From Ornithodoros turicata (lineage: Eukaryota; Arthropoda; Arachnida; Ixodida; Argasidae), in NCBI RefSeq assembly GCF_037126465.1, contig NC_088206.1:29638790-29702789 (forward strand): DNA of 64,000 bases. Reading direction: 5' to 3'. This document shows positions 1 to 9,945 of this stretch, one piece after another. The notes under the pieces were generated by a model that ran no database searches, was not told where the DNA came from, and was given only the letters and a program-made list of their open reading frames with translations. The stretch's first letter is position 1, and every line of letters begins with the position of its first letter. Position numbers and translations under genes: made by a program.

Positions 1-147
1 TGATTGGGCCGTTCTAAGGCCACTGAATGGCTGGCACTCCTGATTCCAAGCAGCTGATTGGCCGACTAAGCCTACTGAACATAGCCTTCACTAGCGCCCG
101 CCAGATGTGCGGTCGGCACTGGCCCTGCAGCGGCCCTATCTCAGATG
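1..147. repeat. Left terminal inverted repeat of the Polinton, inner part
   Basis: The sequence matches the reverse complement of 22,917-23,066 almost base for base, with a few substitutions and one-base gaps. Homology stops right after an ATG at 145-147. The outer part of the repeat is outside the window. Confidence 0.93.
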
Positions 148-587
148 TCCAAATTTACCTCGTTAGAGTGCCACCAGATGGCGCACCTCAGGAGCATCAA
201 CTAAAGTCCCTGGATTGGGAAAGTAGCGACATCTTTTTGCCTTTCCCGCCTGGGCCATGGTCCAAGGTCGAGGCGGCGGATGCGGTGCAACGGATGGCGG
301 TGCACTTTTCCCAATTCAGAGACTTTAGCGTCAACTCCACGTGGTGCCACTTTGACATGCCACACGAGCGAGAGAATTTCGTCGAGATGTGTTGCCACAT
401 ACCGCGCTCCTGTTACACCACAAACACGTTGCAGGACATCATATGCGAAGTCTTGGACGAGTACGTATCGCCTTACAGGGAGCAATCGCTACACGAGCTT
501 CAGGAAATATGTCAGGAAGAAATAAGTGTCCTGGAGATGACCATCAATCACCAAATCGACCAAAGGAGCTATGACGCCACTGGATGA
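27..587 (+). CDS. Unrecognised Polinton left-end ORF, overlapping the TIR
   Basis: This open frame of 186 codons begins inside the TIR and continues for 440 bases beyond it. I do not recognise a family. The C-terminal half is acidic and rich in Glu and Gln, with several Cys and His residues around the HFDMPHERENF segment. The first in-frame ATG (27) lies in repeat DNA that is non-coding at the other end, so the true start is probably further in; another ATG is at 294. A second ATG at 145-147, in a different frame, sits exactly at the inner TIR edge but meets a stop after 19 codons. Bases near 201-226 and 302-330 form an imperfect inverted repeat inside the frame. It may be a real accessory gene or an open frame by chance. 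Confidence 0.35.
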   Translation: MAGTPDSKQLIGRLSLLNIAFTSARQMCGRHWPCSGPISDVQIYLVRVPPDGAPQEHQLKSLDWESSDIFLPFPPGPWSKVEAADAVQRMAVHFSQFRDFSVNSTWCHFDMPHERENFVEMCCHIPRSCYTTNTLQDIICEVLDEYVSPYREQSLHELQEICQEEISVLEMTINHQIDQRSYDATG

Positions 588-644
588 AAACAAAGATGCA
601 TCACACCTCGCTACACAGTTTCCTCAAGTTATTCCACGCTGTGC

Positions 645-1240
645 ATGCAGTTCCAGCACCCGGCTCGAATTCTCATCTCCGTCGCGTCCATGTGTGGCAA
701 GAAAGTGCTCACACAGAATATAATGAGACACACAGAGTTATTTAGCATTCCACGGACAGATATTCTACGTATGAAAGTATGCAGCTACATGGGAACAGGA
801 TTTCGACGGCGTGGAGTTTATGGACAGAATACCCACAGATTGGGATGAGTAATATCCCACCCTCATAGTTATTAAGGATCAAATTACAGAAAAGGGGATT
901 CAATCGGAGGTACAGTCACTGTTTGTGCGCGGTAGCCACCATAAGAATGCGTCCGTGATCCTGATCACACAAGCCTTGTTCTATCACAATGACGCTTTTC
1001 GAACAATATCCCTGAACGCCAGTAATATCGTATTGTCCCGGAACGCTTGGTCCGTACAACACAGCGAAACCTTTGGACGTCAAGTATTCAGGAAACAGGG
1101 GCTCTCCTATTTCTTCGACGCATATAACCAGGCAACGGAGAAGTCTCACGGTTATTAGTTGTAGATCTTCACTCCCAAGCACCCTCGTCCCGTAGCCTGC
1201 GAAAGGGTATTTTACCGCACGAGTGACAGTTCCTGTTTAC
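645..1240 (+). pseudogene. Polinton packaging ATPase (FtsK/HerA-type), broken
   Basis: The protein would pump element DNA into capsids. The N-terminal frame (645-848) has the expected lead-in FQHPARILI followed by a degenerate Walker A, ASMCGKK, where the family has a G-x-x-x-x-GK-T/S pattern. After a frameshift near 780-850 the frame continues with a hydrophobic strand at the Walker B position, then FVRGSHHKNASVILITQ and an SLNASNIVL segment, which is the conserved C-terminal half of Polinton ATPases. The reading ends near 1,230 after a segment typical of these proteins (GYLLVDLH). Loss of the Walker A Gly and Thr, together with the frameshifts, indicates a dead gene. The small ORF at 1,223 follows directly. 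Confidence 0.8.
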
Positions 1241-1507
1241 GCCCGTGAAATGACCGATCTTAAAAGACATCTCGCGCTCCTCAAAGTATCGACCACCAGC
1301 AAACTGGTGCACCGTGCAGAGTTAGTTAAAGAGCTCAGCTGCGACGACATTCGAACCCTTTTGGAAATCTGTGTGAACACTCTACGCGGAAATATCCCAC
1401 TTTCGAAGGAAAAACTTGACAAAAACTTGAAAAAACAAAAAAATCATCTCCTTCCTCGCTTACAAGTCACTTCATATGTGCACCCAGCGGTTGAAGAAAT
1501 ATATTAG
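1223..1507 (+). CDS. Small conserved Polinton-associated basic ORF
   Basis: The frame is about 95 codons; the likely start is the ATG at 1,250 (MTDLKRHLALLKV). It resembles a small protein often found next to integrase in animal Polintons, which opens with an LKRHL-x-LL motif, contains a Cys-Glu/Cys stretch and a V-LxGN-V/I-xL segment, and then a Lys-rich tail. Here these are CVNTLRGNIPLS and KEKLDKNLKKQKNHL. Its function is unknown to me; a role in virion assembly would be a guess. The usual C-terminal KKK and glycine-rich hydrophobic end is not in frame, so the gene is probably truncated. Confidence 0.5.
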   Translation: MTVPVYAREMTDLKRHLALLKVSTTSKLVHRAELVKELSCDDIRTLLEICVNTLRGNIPLSKEKLDKNLKKQKNHLLPRLQVTSYVHPAVEEIY

Positions 1508-1620
1508 GGGACAATGAGGTGGTCTCGTTCCCATACTTCCATTGCTCCTCTCAGGGCTGTCAAGTCTCGTGGCAAGAGTCGCCGGGCGAGCGATATCCAA
1601 AGCCATTGGTCATGGCTCAT

Positions 1621-2040
1621 AGAATAGAAATAGGTGAAGTTCTGAAATCCAACGATTCGGAGAATTTAAAAGTGGGCAAAATACTGGAAGCCCTCTATTA
1701 CTTGCTCAAGCACACTCACTATCATCCTCCTCCTCTGGAACCCATCAATTCAGAACCCAATTTGAAACCGGAACCCAACCAATTCGATTTTAATCTTCTA
1801 CCCTCCGGCATTGATAAAGCGTGCGCGAAAGCTGCGCTAAAAGAATTGAAGAAAGTTTTCACCTTGCAGGCGGATAATGTGCTAGTATATAGAGGGAAGC
1901 GAATGAACCGCTCAAACATTGTGGCTCTCGTAAGCTACTAATAGCACGTCGTAGCGCGCTCATCAAGAAACCCAGTTGGTACAAAAATGTATCCAAAATT
2001 ATAAGTGGTCTAAAAATATCCCGAATTGCTCGCTGTAGCA
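1621..2040 (+). pseudogene. Conserved Polinton-associated ORF upstream of integrase
   Basis: From the in-frame ATG at 1,612 the ORF encodes a protein with a helical N-terminus, a Pro-rich linker (HYHPPPLEPINSEPN) and a C-terminal region containing LVYRGKRMNRSNIVALV. The last motif, a basic loop followed by SNIVxLV, occurs in the small proteins that precede integrase in other Polintons. A stop at 1,939-1,941 interrupts it, but the next frame continues with RKLLIARR and PSWYKNVSKII up to about 2,040, so a frameshift has split one longer protein of about 140-150 residues. The molecular function is unknown. Confidence 0.45.
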
Positions 2041-3075
2041 AATATGGGGCCCTATAGAAAGATCAAGGAGAAAGGGTTAGGTGGAGTGGATTGGTACCGG
2101 CTTTATCACAAGCTCACGCACAGAGAAGCTGCGAACAGCTGAAAAAAGAAGATGCTTACACCCTTCACAAGCCGGTGAAGAAAAAGATTAAGTGGCGCTC
2201 ACTCATCGCAACTCACGGGAGGGATTTATATCAGGCGGACCTCTTGGATATGCGTAAATATCAGAAATTTAACAAGGGCTACAAGTACATCTCAACGGTC
2301 ATAGATACGCTATATAGGTGCCTGTATATTGTCCCCATTCGCACAAGGCGCCCACAAGAGGGTAAAAAAGCATTCCAACGAGTTTTCCGTCATAGAATTC
2401 CGAAGAATCTCCTCACCGATCGTGGAAGCGAATTTTGGGGTTTCCTGATTCGTCACTACTTTCAGTCACTAATAAATCACTATACAACAGAAAGTGGAAT
2501 GAAAGCTGCCTCCTGTGAACGCGTACAAAGAACAATTAGAGAAAGACTAGCCAGACATTTCACTAGTACAGGGAAGTTTAATTATATCAACATGCTGCCG
2601 AGGTTAGCGGCCGACTATAACGACTTGGACATTCCGTCACGGGCGAAAAGCCGAAAAATGTGAACGCCGGGAATGAAGTAGCTCTGTTCAACAGATTGAA
2701 TCGTAAGACGATAAGACGACCCCGCGAGAGAGTAAGTATAAAGTAGGGGACCACGTGAGGCTCGCGTTAGATCGTGGCGTGTTCGCCAAAGGCTATAATC
2801 AAAGGTGGACGGCCGAAGTGTTCGGGGTATCGCGAACGAGAAGCACCGATCCACCTGTAGGGTACGTGAAAGATTCGACGGGAAAAGAAATACTGGGATC
2901 ATTCTACGAGCAGGAATTGCAGCCCGTCCATCACCTCTCCTCGTACGATAAGCGACTCATATCCGCAGTGATTGAAAAGAAGAAAATTAATGAGATATTC
3001 CACTACTTGGTTCGCTGGTTCGGATACGCTAAAGATCACGATCTGTGGGTGCCCGCCAGTGATATCAGAAAATGA
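2041..3075 (+). pseudogene. Polinton retroviral-type integrase with chromodomain, broken
   Basis: The enzyme inserts the element into host DNA. The frame begins near 2,041 with a GGVDWYRLYHK segment. After a frameshift it reads DAYTLHKPVKKK and enters the DDE catalytic core: first Asp in YQADLLDM (about 2,238), second Asp in LLTDRGSEF (about 2,418), Glu in SCERVQRTI (about 2,517). All three acidic residues are present. A TGA at 2,661 and a further frameshift near 2,700 separate the core from an SH3-like fold (KVGDHVRLA) and a C-terminal chromodomain (FHYLVRWFGY to WVPASDIRK), which would bind histone marks. The domain order is the normal Polinton one. At least three frame breaks make it non-functional. 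Confidence 0.88.
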
Positions 3076-3310
3076 ATTTTACGTGTATCTGCTCTCGTGC
3101 GCCAGCGTGGACCTGCACCCATCCAACACGTTGAATGACTTCAGGATCGCGTTAGATAAGCCGCTACACCTGGATGATTCGTACGTTGTCGGTCTGGGAG
3201 GGATTTTCCATCCCCAACAGCTTCCTGAACGTGACCCATGCGGTGGATATCCTGATAAAGATATCAACGGAGAACAGGCAAGCGAAACAGCTCACGTTCG
3301 AAGATAGAGT
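3064..3310 (+). pseudogene. Polinton minor capsid/penton-like protein, N-terminal part
   Basis: The frame starts at ATG 3,073 or just upstream and reads FYVYLLSCASVDLHPSNTL, then FRIALDKPLHL and VVGLGGIF. This is the opening of the Polinton protein that starts with a strand, an S-x-x-x-x-P-x-NT-L motif and an E/G-VGL motif, generally regarded as the minor (penton-like) jelly-roll capsid protein. A frameshift near 3,220 moves the continuation (NSFLNVTHAVDILIKI) to another frame. The C-terminal part is recognisable from about 4,670, beyond a region of unknown sequence. Confidence 0.6.
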
Positions 3311-4300
3311 GGACTTATGATGAAGATCATTACGTGTTTAAAGTGCAGCTCCGCTGCTGTTCCGAAAGTATGAAGACGTTGTGATATTCAGAACCGTGGT
3401 CCCAACTTCATTCATAAACGCACATTGCTTTCCAAATTTCCATACTCCTTCGTGAGAAATTTGAGAAAAACTACCGGGCGGCGGTTCCACTTGTGACGTC
3501 ATACTTGGAACTGCGCGGATTGGATAGCCACACCTAGCCCGCTCTGCCTGGCAACCAGTTTGTGTTTACACTCCGTCATGGCCGCTGTACCGTGCTGAAA
3601 TAGCTGTCACGAGCTATCGGGGACCACCGCACCGTTTTATCATGTTTCTTATAAGGAATACTTCGTCTTGGAGCACGTCCTCGTTCTCAATAGCTTTGGT
3701 GGTGCTTTCTGCACGCGCAGCAAGTCCGCGCATAGTGCGCTGCCAAAGCTACTGAGAATGCGTAAGTGTACGTCACACGTTAGGTGTTAGGTCTTGTTGG
3801 TAGCATGAAGCACAGTGCGGGCACAGAATGTCCGCTCACGACGGCCGTCGTTGCACAACGAGGCCATCCTGTAAGGCTTGTTAAAGAAGACCGGCAAAAC
3901 TTTCTTTGGGGCTATTAACGACAGCAATTATCACGGAACACACCCAAAACATTCACCTTCGCCCATAGATCTCCGCCATCGCATTGACGATTTGGCGCTA
4001 GCCAAGCCACGAGCGCGGCTGAGCCAGGACGAAGCCGGGATTGGTCAGGGTTTGCCGACAACAGGACCGCCGTGCCAGGGAAATTTAAAAAATTGTTTTC
4101 TTAAAAACTACAAACAAATGGGTGAAAATTTTTCACATGTATGCTCCCTGTGCGGAAACGAACGCACAGCCCAAGCATGGCTCCATTCTGTCGCAGTCGA
4201 AAATCGGCGGAGCTGAGCTTTAAGCTCCCATCGCGCGTACACTCGGTGAAATTAATTGGCAGACCGCCTCGTCTCGCTTTTGGAATTGCCGAGATTGATT
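3311..4300. other. Unassigned sequence splitting the minor capsid gene
   Basis: No reading frame here continues the capsid protein and I recognise no transposase. The GC-rich segment 3,470-3,860 has several CpG-containing blocks and looks different from the flanking capsid gene, so an inserted element is likely, but I could not find its ends or a target duplication. Confidence 0.3.
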
Positions 4301-4341
4301 GAGAAAATCTGGAGGGCGGCAGAGTACGCACAGTACCAAAC

Positions 4342-5147
4342 ATGTTACCACTTGTGGAGGAAAGAGCCATTATTATGCTAGTTCGCCGAGTGCAGATACT
4401 GATCAATAACGATAAAATTTTGGAACCCCGATCGCTAATTACCGACACATTCAACGAATGCTTCAGAGCGACGAACGATACAGAATCAAGGGTGGAATAC
4501 AAAGACAACACTTACTCGCTCGCTCTCTCTGCGAATTTTAACTCATTCAGGTGAAGCATGTCCATGTTGAAGGATCCACAAAAGCGCATCACGTGTAATT
4601 CCATAGTGAGTCCGCATTCACATAAACACTGGAGAGACGGAAACTCTGCGCATTTCACTTCCACCAAATTACTACGAAACACCCGAAGCTCTCGTAAGCG
4701 CCATCAATGAGCGTCTGCAACTGCTTCCCACGTGTACGATCCGTGGGTGAGGAGGTGTTCACTGAGCTTGCAAGAAAACCTGTCGCTTACATTATCCGAT
4801 TACTTTGCGTACCTACTGGGTTTCGGTGCGAAAATCGTATTTACAGAAAATGATATGGGAGACGTACGACAAAGTGACCATAGATCTTCCAATTAACTGC
4901 ATTAGGATATACACGGATCTTGTCACGCCCTCCGTAGTGGGAAACGGGCGTCATTCGATACTGAAATTAATTCCATTTGTTTACGATAGAACGAAAGAAC
5001 AACTAAGTTTCAGCTTTCTTCCCGTTTCGTACTTTAAGTTAGTGCAACGCGAAATTTCCTGAATCACCGCCTCTATACGTGACGACACGGGTCGCAAGGT
5101 ACCGCTACAAAAGCACGGTAGATTGACTCTGACGCCGCACTTTAAGC
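4342..5147 (+). pseudogene. Polinton minor capsid/penton-like protein, C-terminal part
   Basis: Several frames must be joined. The upstream part is weak. From about 4,680 the frames give a PEALVSAINERLQ segment, then YFAYLLGFGAKIVF, then RIYTDLVTPSVVGNGRHSIL (about 4,900), then FSFLPVSYFKLV and finally IRDDTGRKVPLQKHGRLTLT (about 5,075-5,145). The sequence of a 'Y-x-D-x-V-x-P-x-x-VG' strand followed by 'IRDDTGR-x-VPF' just before the end is highly characteristic of the Polinton minor capsid C-terminus. At least four frame changes are needed, so the gene is dead. It is followed after only a few bases by the small basic ORF at 5,148, as in other Polintons. Confidence 0.7.
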
Positions 5148-5435
5148 ATGTACACTAAAGCGGTACCAATCTACGGATCTGGCGTTCCGACGGTATACAG
5201 GTCGCATCTGTACCAGAGGGGAGGCGATTTCTTTTCTCAGCTCGGGCGTTTCGTTATTCCACTCTTTAAACGCGTACCACCGCACATAAAAAATATGGCT
5301 GTAACCGCAGCTAAACGCACTGCCAAAAATCTGTCGGGGGGAGATTCCTTCCGTAAAGCGCTTATAAGATCGGCTAAAGAGACGGGCCAAGAAATTCTCC
5401 GAGATCTCGGAGGGTCGGACGAAGAAAGAGGATAA
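5148..5435 (+). CDS. Small basic Polinton virion-associated protein
   Basis: This intact 95-codon frame starts at ATG 5,148, two bases after the minor capsid frame fades. It has an N-terminal G-x-P-x-x-YRS-x-x-YQRG motif, a hydrophobic FFSQLGRFVIPLFKR stretch, an Ala/Lys-rich helix, a G-DSFRKALI-RSAKE-GQE segment and an acidic tail. The pattern is that of the short protein between minor and major capsid genes in animal Polintons, which has been compared with adenovirus core or membrane-active proteins; that role is inferred. Together with the 9,958 protease it is among the few Polinton genes here without an internal stop. Confidence 0.65.
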   Translation: MYTKAVPIYGSGVPTVYRSHLYQRGGDFFSQLGRFVIPLFKRVPPHIKNMAVTAAKRTAKNLSGGDSFRKALIRSAKETGQEILRDLGGSDEERG

Positions 5436-5494
5436 AACCGGACGTCTTCGACAGTATAAATCACGCCGGGTGCACGGCTACAATTTAGTTGCGA

Positions 5495-7512
5495 GATGGA
5501 CACGATTAACGTCGTACATCCCGACACTCCTCTGTTCGAGAAGTTGGAAACACAATTATATTCCATGCAGGGAACGTAATGGCACATACTGGAGGGGGAA
5601 TACGAGGTATTCTACCCGATCGCTGACATATCCTCCATCATAGAGCACCAACTCTCGAACTTGTGGCATCACTATCTCAAGTTGAACGCCACATACATAG
5701 TGACAAAAGTCCGCATCCTACGTGACGGTGGTTCGCTACACGAAACAAAGGCGGGCGATAGGACGACGTACGACGAGGTCTACCCCGTCAACGCGTTCGC
5801 TTTTCAAGAACGTAGCCGTTTCCTTGAATCAGACCAAATAATAATTCGTACAGTCGGACCTCGTTTTATGAACCCTCGATATACGAATTCCCTCAACTTA
5901 CGAACGGCTCCACAGGGAACCAAACTTTTTCCGTGTATTTTGGCCTCGTTTTACGAACCCTCGATATCCGAACTATGAACGGATTATTAGGTAACGGACC
6001 CAAAGTAGCCAAGCCATTCTGACCTCGATATACGAACGGGCGTTATGAACGTACAGAGGACCAGGCCAATGGACCGGAGGATAATGAAAGTTCCTCAGTA
6101 CATGCTGCCAAGGTCACACATACAATGTCCCAACGTCGCTACGTTCCACCAACATGATTCACCATTTCATGAAAGAATAATTCGGGCGTTTACAGCCGAA
6201 CTGTTGTGTGTTTGGACCAGGTCTCCGAGATGGAAACATCTTGCCGTTCCAAGAGAAGGCGTTCAGTCCTGACAGCCGGTGACAAGCGTAATATTTGCCG
6301 TTGGAAACAGTCTCATCCGCGCGCGATACGATAGTTTGAGGACCGGGTGGATGAGTCAAGTGTCAGACTTCTGTCATCTCTTCTAAACAGGATAGACCCT
6401 GCAGAAAGTATGGCGCAAAGCACAATTACGCAGTATTTTCAAAATAAAACTTATTCAAATTAATTTCCCGTGTTTTTGTGAGGTATTTGTGCACTGCACT
6501 CCTCGGACCTCGATTTACGAATACCTCGATTTACGAACGATTTTTTGAGAAACGAAGGGTGTTCGTAAAGCGAGGTTTGACTGTATAGCTATAGAAGTTA
6601 TCTGGATATTTTGCATTCACGCCAGCTCCACGGAGCAAAATACCGTGCATAGAGCGGGTCTCTACACGCACAAAGAAGCTTCTCAATCGGAAAACAACAT
6701 TCACGCTCACTGACCAGCAGAACGATATAACCTCACACGGGGTGGCAAAACCATCAACCTGGTTTCCAAGATCAACTCTGACATTTTCCTGCAGCCTACG
6801 CTACTCATATCGGGAGTGCAAGTTAGCCTTGTATTTTATCAAGGCTCTGATGAATTCCGAATTATGAAGACCGATCTAGAGCAGCACCCACATAAAGTGG
6901 AAATCACGAGTGCCGCCTTGTACATAAAGAAAATCACCGTGTCTACAGGTCTATTCCTCGGGCACGAAACCGAATTGCAGCAGCGCAAGGCTCTCTACAC
7001 ACTGGCCAGAAGTTAATCGCATATTCGTTCGCTACCAGTTGGCAACGTGTATGCATGCCTGGGAAGATTTATTTCCAGAGAAGATACTATCTAAGGTGGT
7101 GGTTGCATTCGTGCCCACCCTAGCCTACCAGGGTGCGTTGAATCTCGACCTGTATCGATTTGTGATCTTCGACATTGAATCGGCGACGCTGACTGTGAAC
7201 GGGGCGCAGCGAATCGTTACGTTCGGATTCAAGAACAACCTGAACCACCGAAGCTATTTCAACCTCTTGGAGCAACTGTGCCAGAAGCGCGTCTCCTACG
7301 AATACGACCAGTACGTTGGAAACAAGTTCCTTCTATACTACGACCTGGATCCCGATCAATCCTCCGTCCACCTGTCACCGATCAGGCGTGGAAACGTTCG
7401 TTTGCACCTCAAGTTCGGACACGTCTTGACCGAACCCACGACCGTGTTGATACTGTACGAGAGTGTGAGAATCATGTCCGTCGATAAGAACAGGAGCGTG
7501 ACACTGGATTAA
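5495..7512 (+). pseudogene. Polinton major capsid protein (double jelly-roll), interrupted
   Basis: The shell protein starts at ATG 5,495, 60 bases after the basic ORF, with VVHPDTPLFEKLETQL. A stop at 5,578 and a frameshift break the frame, which continues as LSNLWHHYLKLNATYIVTKV and DEVYPVN up to VAVSLNQTK near 5,840. A Tigger element (5,851-6,583) then splits the gene. The frame resumes downstream through several breaks and ends in an intact 157-codon stretch (7,039-7,512) with FVPTLAYQGALNLDLYRF and LSPIRRGNVRLHLKFGH and the terminal SVDKNRSVTLD, matching the family's conserved end. Order and length (about 430 codons without the insert) fit the family. Confidence 0.85.
5851..6583 (+). mobile_element. 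Internally deleted Tigger/pogo element in the capsid gene
   Basis: TIRs begin CAGTCGGACCTCGTTTTATG on the left and, read inward from the right, CAGTCAAACCTCGCTTTACG. TA dinucleotides flank both ends (5,849-5,850 and 6,584-6,585), as expected for Tc1/mariner-pogo. The interior keeps the start of a CENP-B/Tigger-like transposase (SKRRRSVLTAGDKRNICRW, about 6,240-6,300) and its extreme C-terminus (STITQYFQNKTYSN ending about 6,460) but lacks the DDE core. Extra copies of the 'CCTCGATATACGAA' subterminal motif lie near both ends. Confidence 0.85.
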
Positions 7513-7564
7513 CGCGCAATATTCAAGCAAGACATCGAGGGACTTTTAAAATACAAAGACTGGA

Positions 7565-8880
7565 CATCGGCACTCTACCTTAGTCCCAGTAAACCACTAA
7601 TATCCCTAGGACATCCTTACAAGGTCGTGAACGTCCTGAATATCTGGACATCCATGCAATATCTGTGGGATGTCCCAGAACGACATTCGTGTTTCTATTT
7701 TATCGAGTAAATCACAGATGTCCTAGGTACGTCTGCGGGATATCGCGCTTTGGACATTTGAATGGAGGAAAAGCCTGGAGATCCCTTGGATACCCATGAA
7801 AGATCCCGTACATGAGATTTTGGGCACTGGTTGAACGTCACAGGAACGTCGCCAGGACGTTGACTGAAGATATGCTAATAAACGTGAAGTTTATGACATC
7901 TTGTTCCGACAGCCACATTTTTGTTCTGCTTACAGCAAGCAAAAACTTCTGTAAACGTTAACTGGATGGGGGGAACAAGCAAAATTGTTATATATTTCTA
8001 TCGTTCGCGTGCTGCTAGCCGTGAAAGTATTTATCTATATTCGTAACGATCGTCAAGCAACAGTGGAATTTGATCACTTTTATAGCTCCTCTCAGCAGCT
8101 AATCCCATTTTAGACAATAGCTTGAATTAAAAACAAAGTATCTGGCATGAGGGAATGAGAGAAACGTTATTGGTTGTACTATGTCTCTGCAGATTCACGG
8201 GTTAATTGCAAAGAAGCACCTCCTCACCGTTACAGGTGTATCACGGCCCAAATACGTAACGAACTTGCCCCAACGGCCTTTATTTCAGTATAAGCTCTGG
8301 GCATTCTGTCAGCATAAACCGTTGTGAATGCTCCCTTCAAATTCGCGTACGCGGTAGAGGGGACAAAAAGGGAGCCTGCTCTTCTTTTTAGGGTGGAAGC
8401 ACGTGTGGTAGCATGGTCAGCCTTGGTGGACCGTACGTCAGAGTTTGGTCGAACGCTCGCGGGGCTTACTACATTCCCTGAATTTTTGACCTGTTGTTGA
8501 TGTTCGAGACATTTATTTCAACACGCTCACTTAAAAATTAACATTGTACATAATACGTATGCAAATACATATGTATTTACATACATATCAGAGTGGTGTT
8601 GTCCTGTCAGATATGTACAACTAAAAGCAAGTGCATGTTTGGACCTGCTTGCATGATGTCCCACGTACGTCCATATATCCTAAAAAGACGTTCCCGGGAT
8701 ATTCGCAGGATCTACAAATGACAAAGAAGTGCTAGTCCACAAAACGTCTCGGGGATGTAAATGGGCTCTGTGGCAAAGTCCGTGGGATATCCAAATGTCC
8801 GAAATAGGATATCCTGTAGACGTTTTCTGGATATATATGGTTTGCTGGGATGCTGGATGTGACCATGGACCAAGCAATTT
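7565..8880. mobile_element. Non-autonomous element with GGATATCC/GGACATCC subterminal motifs
   Basis: Both ends carry many short motifs of the GGACATCC, GGATATCC and GGGATGTCC type in opposite orientation, plus a shared CCCAG(T/C)AAACCA block (near 7,590 on the plus strand and near 8,840 on the minus strand). The centre (7,870-8,640) is AT-rich without a coding frame. It lies between the N-terminal codons of the protease (7,513-7,560) and the rest of that gene. The superfamily is unknown, and boundaries are good to about 20 bases. Confidence 0.5.
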
Positions 8881-8900
8881 TGTTAGAGAGAGGGGTCGGG

Positions 8901-9690
8901 TAGAGCCCTGCACGGGCCGACTTTACCAGGCCCGGACCGGCCCGGGCCCGCACCTTCATGTTTTTATACGGCCCGACCCGGTCCGGTGATTCAGCGAATA
9001 GAGCCCGGCCCATCCCGGTGACTCAACGAGTACAGCCTGGCCTAGTATTTCCAGCCGTACGCGTTTCTAGCGCTTATCAAACAAATTTATAAGTAAATTT
9101 ATAAGAACATGCAGAAGACAAGTCAACAGCACGAGACCAATTAAATCCAGAACGCACGCGAGCATGCGCGTTATCGTTACACTATCAAGTCTGTGACGAG
9201 AACGAGGTCGAAACTTAACAACACTTACTTGTCTTTTCAAAAGGCATTGGTACTGCACAGAGCTTTTATCCAGGACGATGAATACTGGCTACCCCCAACT
9301 GTTTTAGGAGTTCGGTCTTCGCAAACCCGAAAAATGACATGTACGTTGTGTTTTCATTCACTTTCTCACGATGCACTAAGCAACACCTACGCTTCATCGC
9401 TCAACATACACCGTCACATATGCAGTAACCATTCACTGTTACTGAAAAGCAGGAATGCCATGCGTATTGAATGTACAGAAACCAAGAACGGCGACGTACA
9501 AAGAACACACAGCCCGCCGAGAGGAGCCGAGCAGACGCCGCAAAGGCCGGAAGAGAACGCTCCTGGCGTCACGACTGTCCAAGTGCGGCTTTCAGTCGGG
9601 GGCAAAAGATGCAAGTTGAAAATTGCATCACAAATTCTCGCAGCCGTATATAAAAGAAATATTTTGCATGATGGCTAGGAAAGATAGAAG
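8901..9690 (+). mobile_element. hAT element remnant with BED-finger ORF
   Basis: At 8,901 the sequence TAGAGCCCTGCACGGGCC followed by GGCCCGG-rich repeats matches the terminus of the element at 30,550-31,084. An open frame at 9,193-9,678 (161 codons) contains CTLC, about 19 residues, then SLNIHRHICSNH, a BED-type zinc finger pattern (C-x2-C...H-x4-5-H), which is the usual N-terminal domain of hAT transposases. No catalytic region follows; the copy is cut off near 9,690 where a LINE fragment begins. The link between terminus and ORF is inferred from adjacency. Confidence 0.45.
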
Positions 9691-9699
9691 GAATCACCT

Positions 9700-9945
9700 G
9701 ATGAGGCATATTTACTTCACATCTGGGGTCCAGACTGTCCCTTTTTAAAGAGTGTTGGACTGAGAATGCTTCCTTGGGGTGCGCCTTGATGGACAGGGTG
9801 CTTAGGGCTTTGGCCGTGGGATGTGCGGACAGCGACAGTTCGGTCCGTAAGGAAATCGTGGAGCCAGCTGCAGAGTCGACGAGATACTCCAAAAAACCGC
9901 AAGGCGTGGAGCGCGAAACGGTATCATATGCGCGCTTAAAGGTAC
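9700..9945 (-). mobile_element. Non-LTR retrotransposon reverse transcriptase fragment
   Basis: On the minus strand two overlapping frames give LCSWLHDFLTDRTVAVRT and QGAPQGSILSPTLF, RT domain motifs of Jockey/CR1/R1-type LINEs; the preceding frame has a YDTVSRST segment, matching the FDxV motif with a frameshift between. Only about 80 codons remain. It lies in the broken protease gene. Confidence 0.75.
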
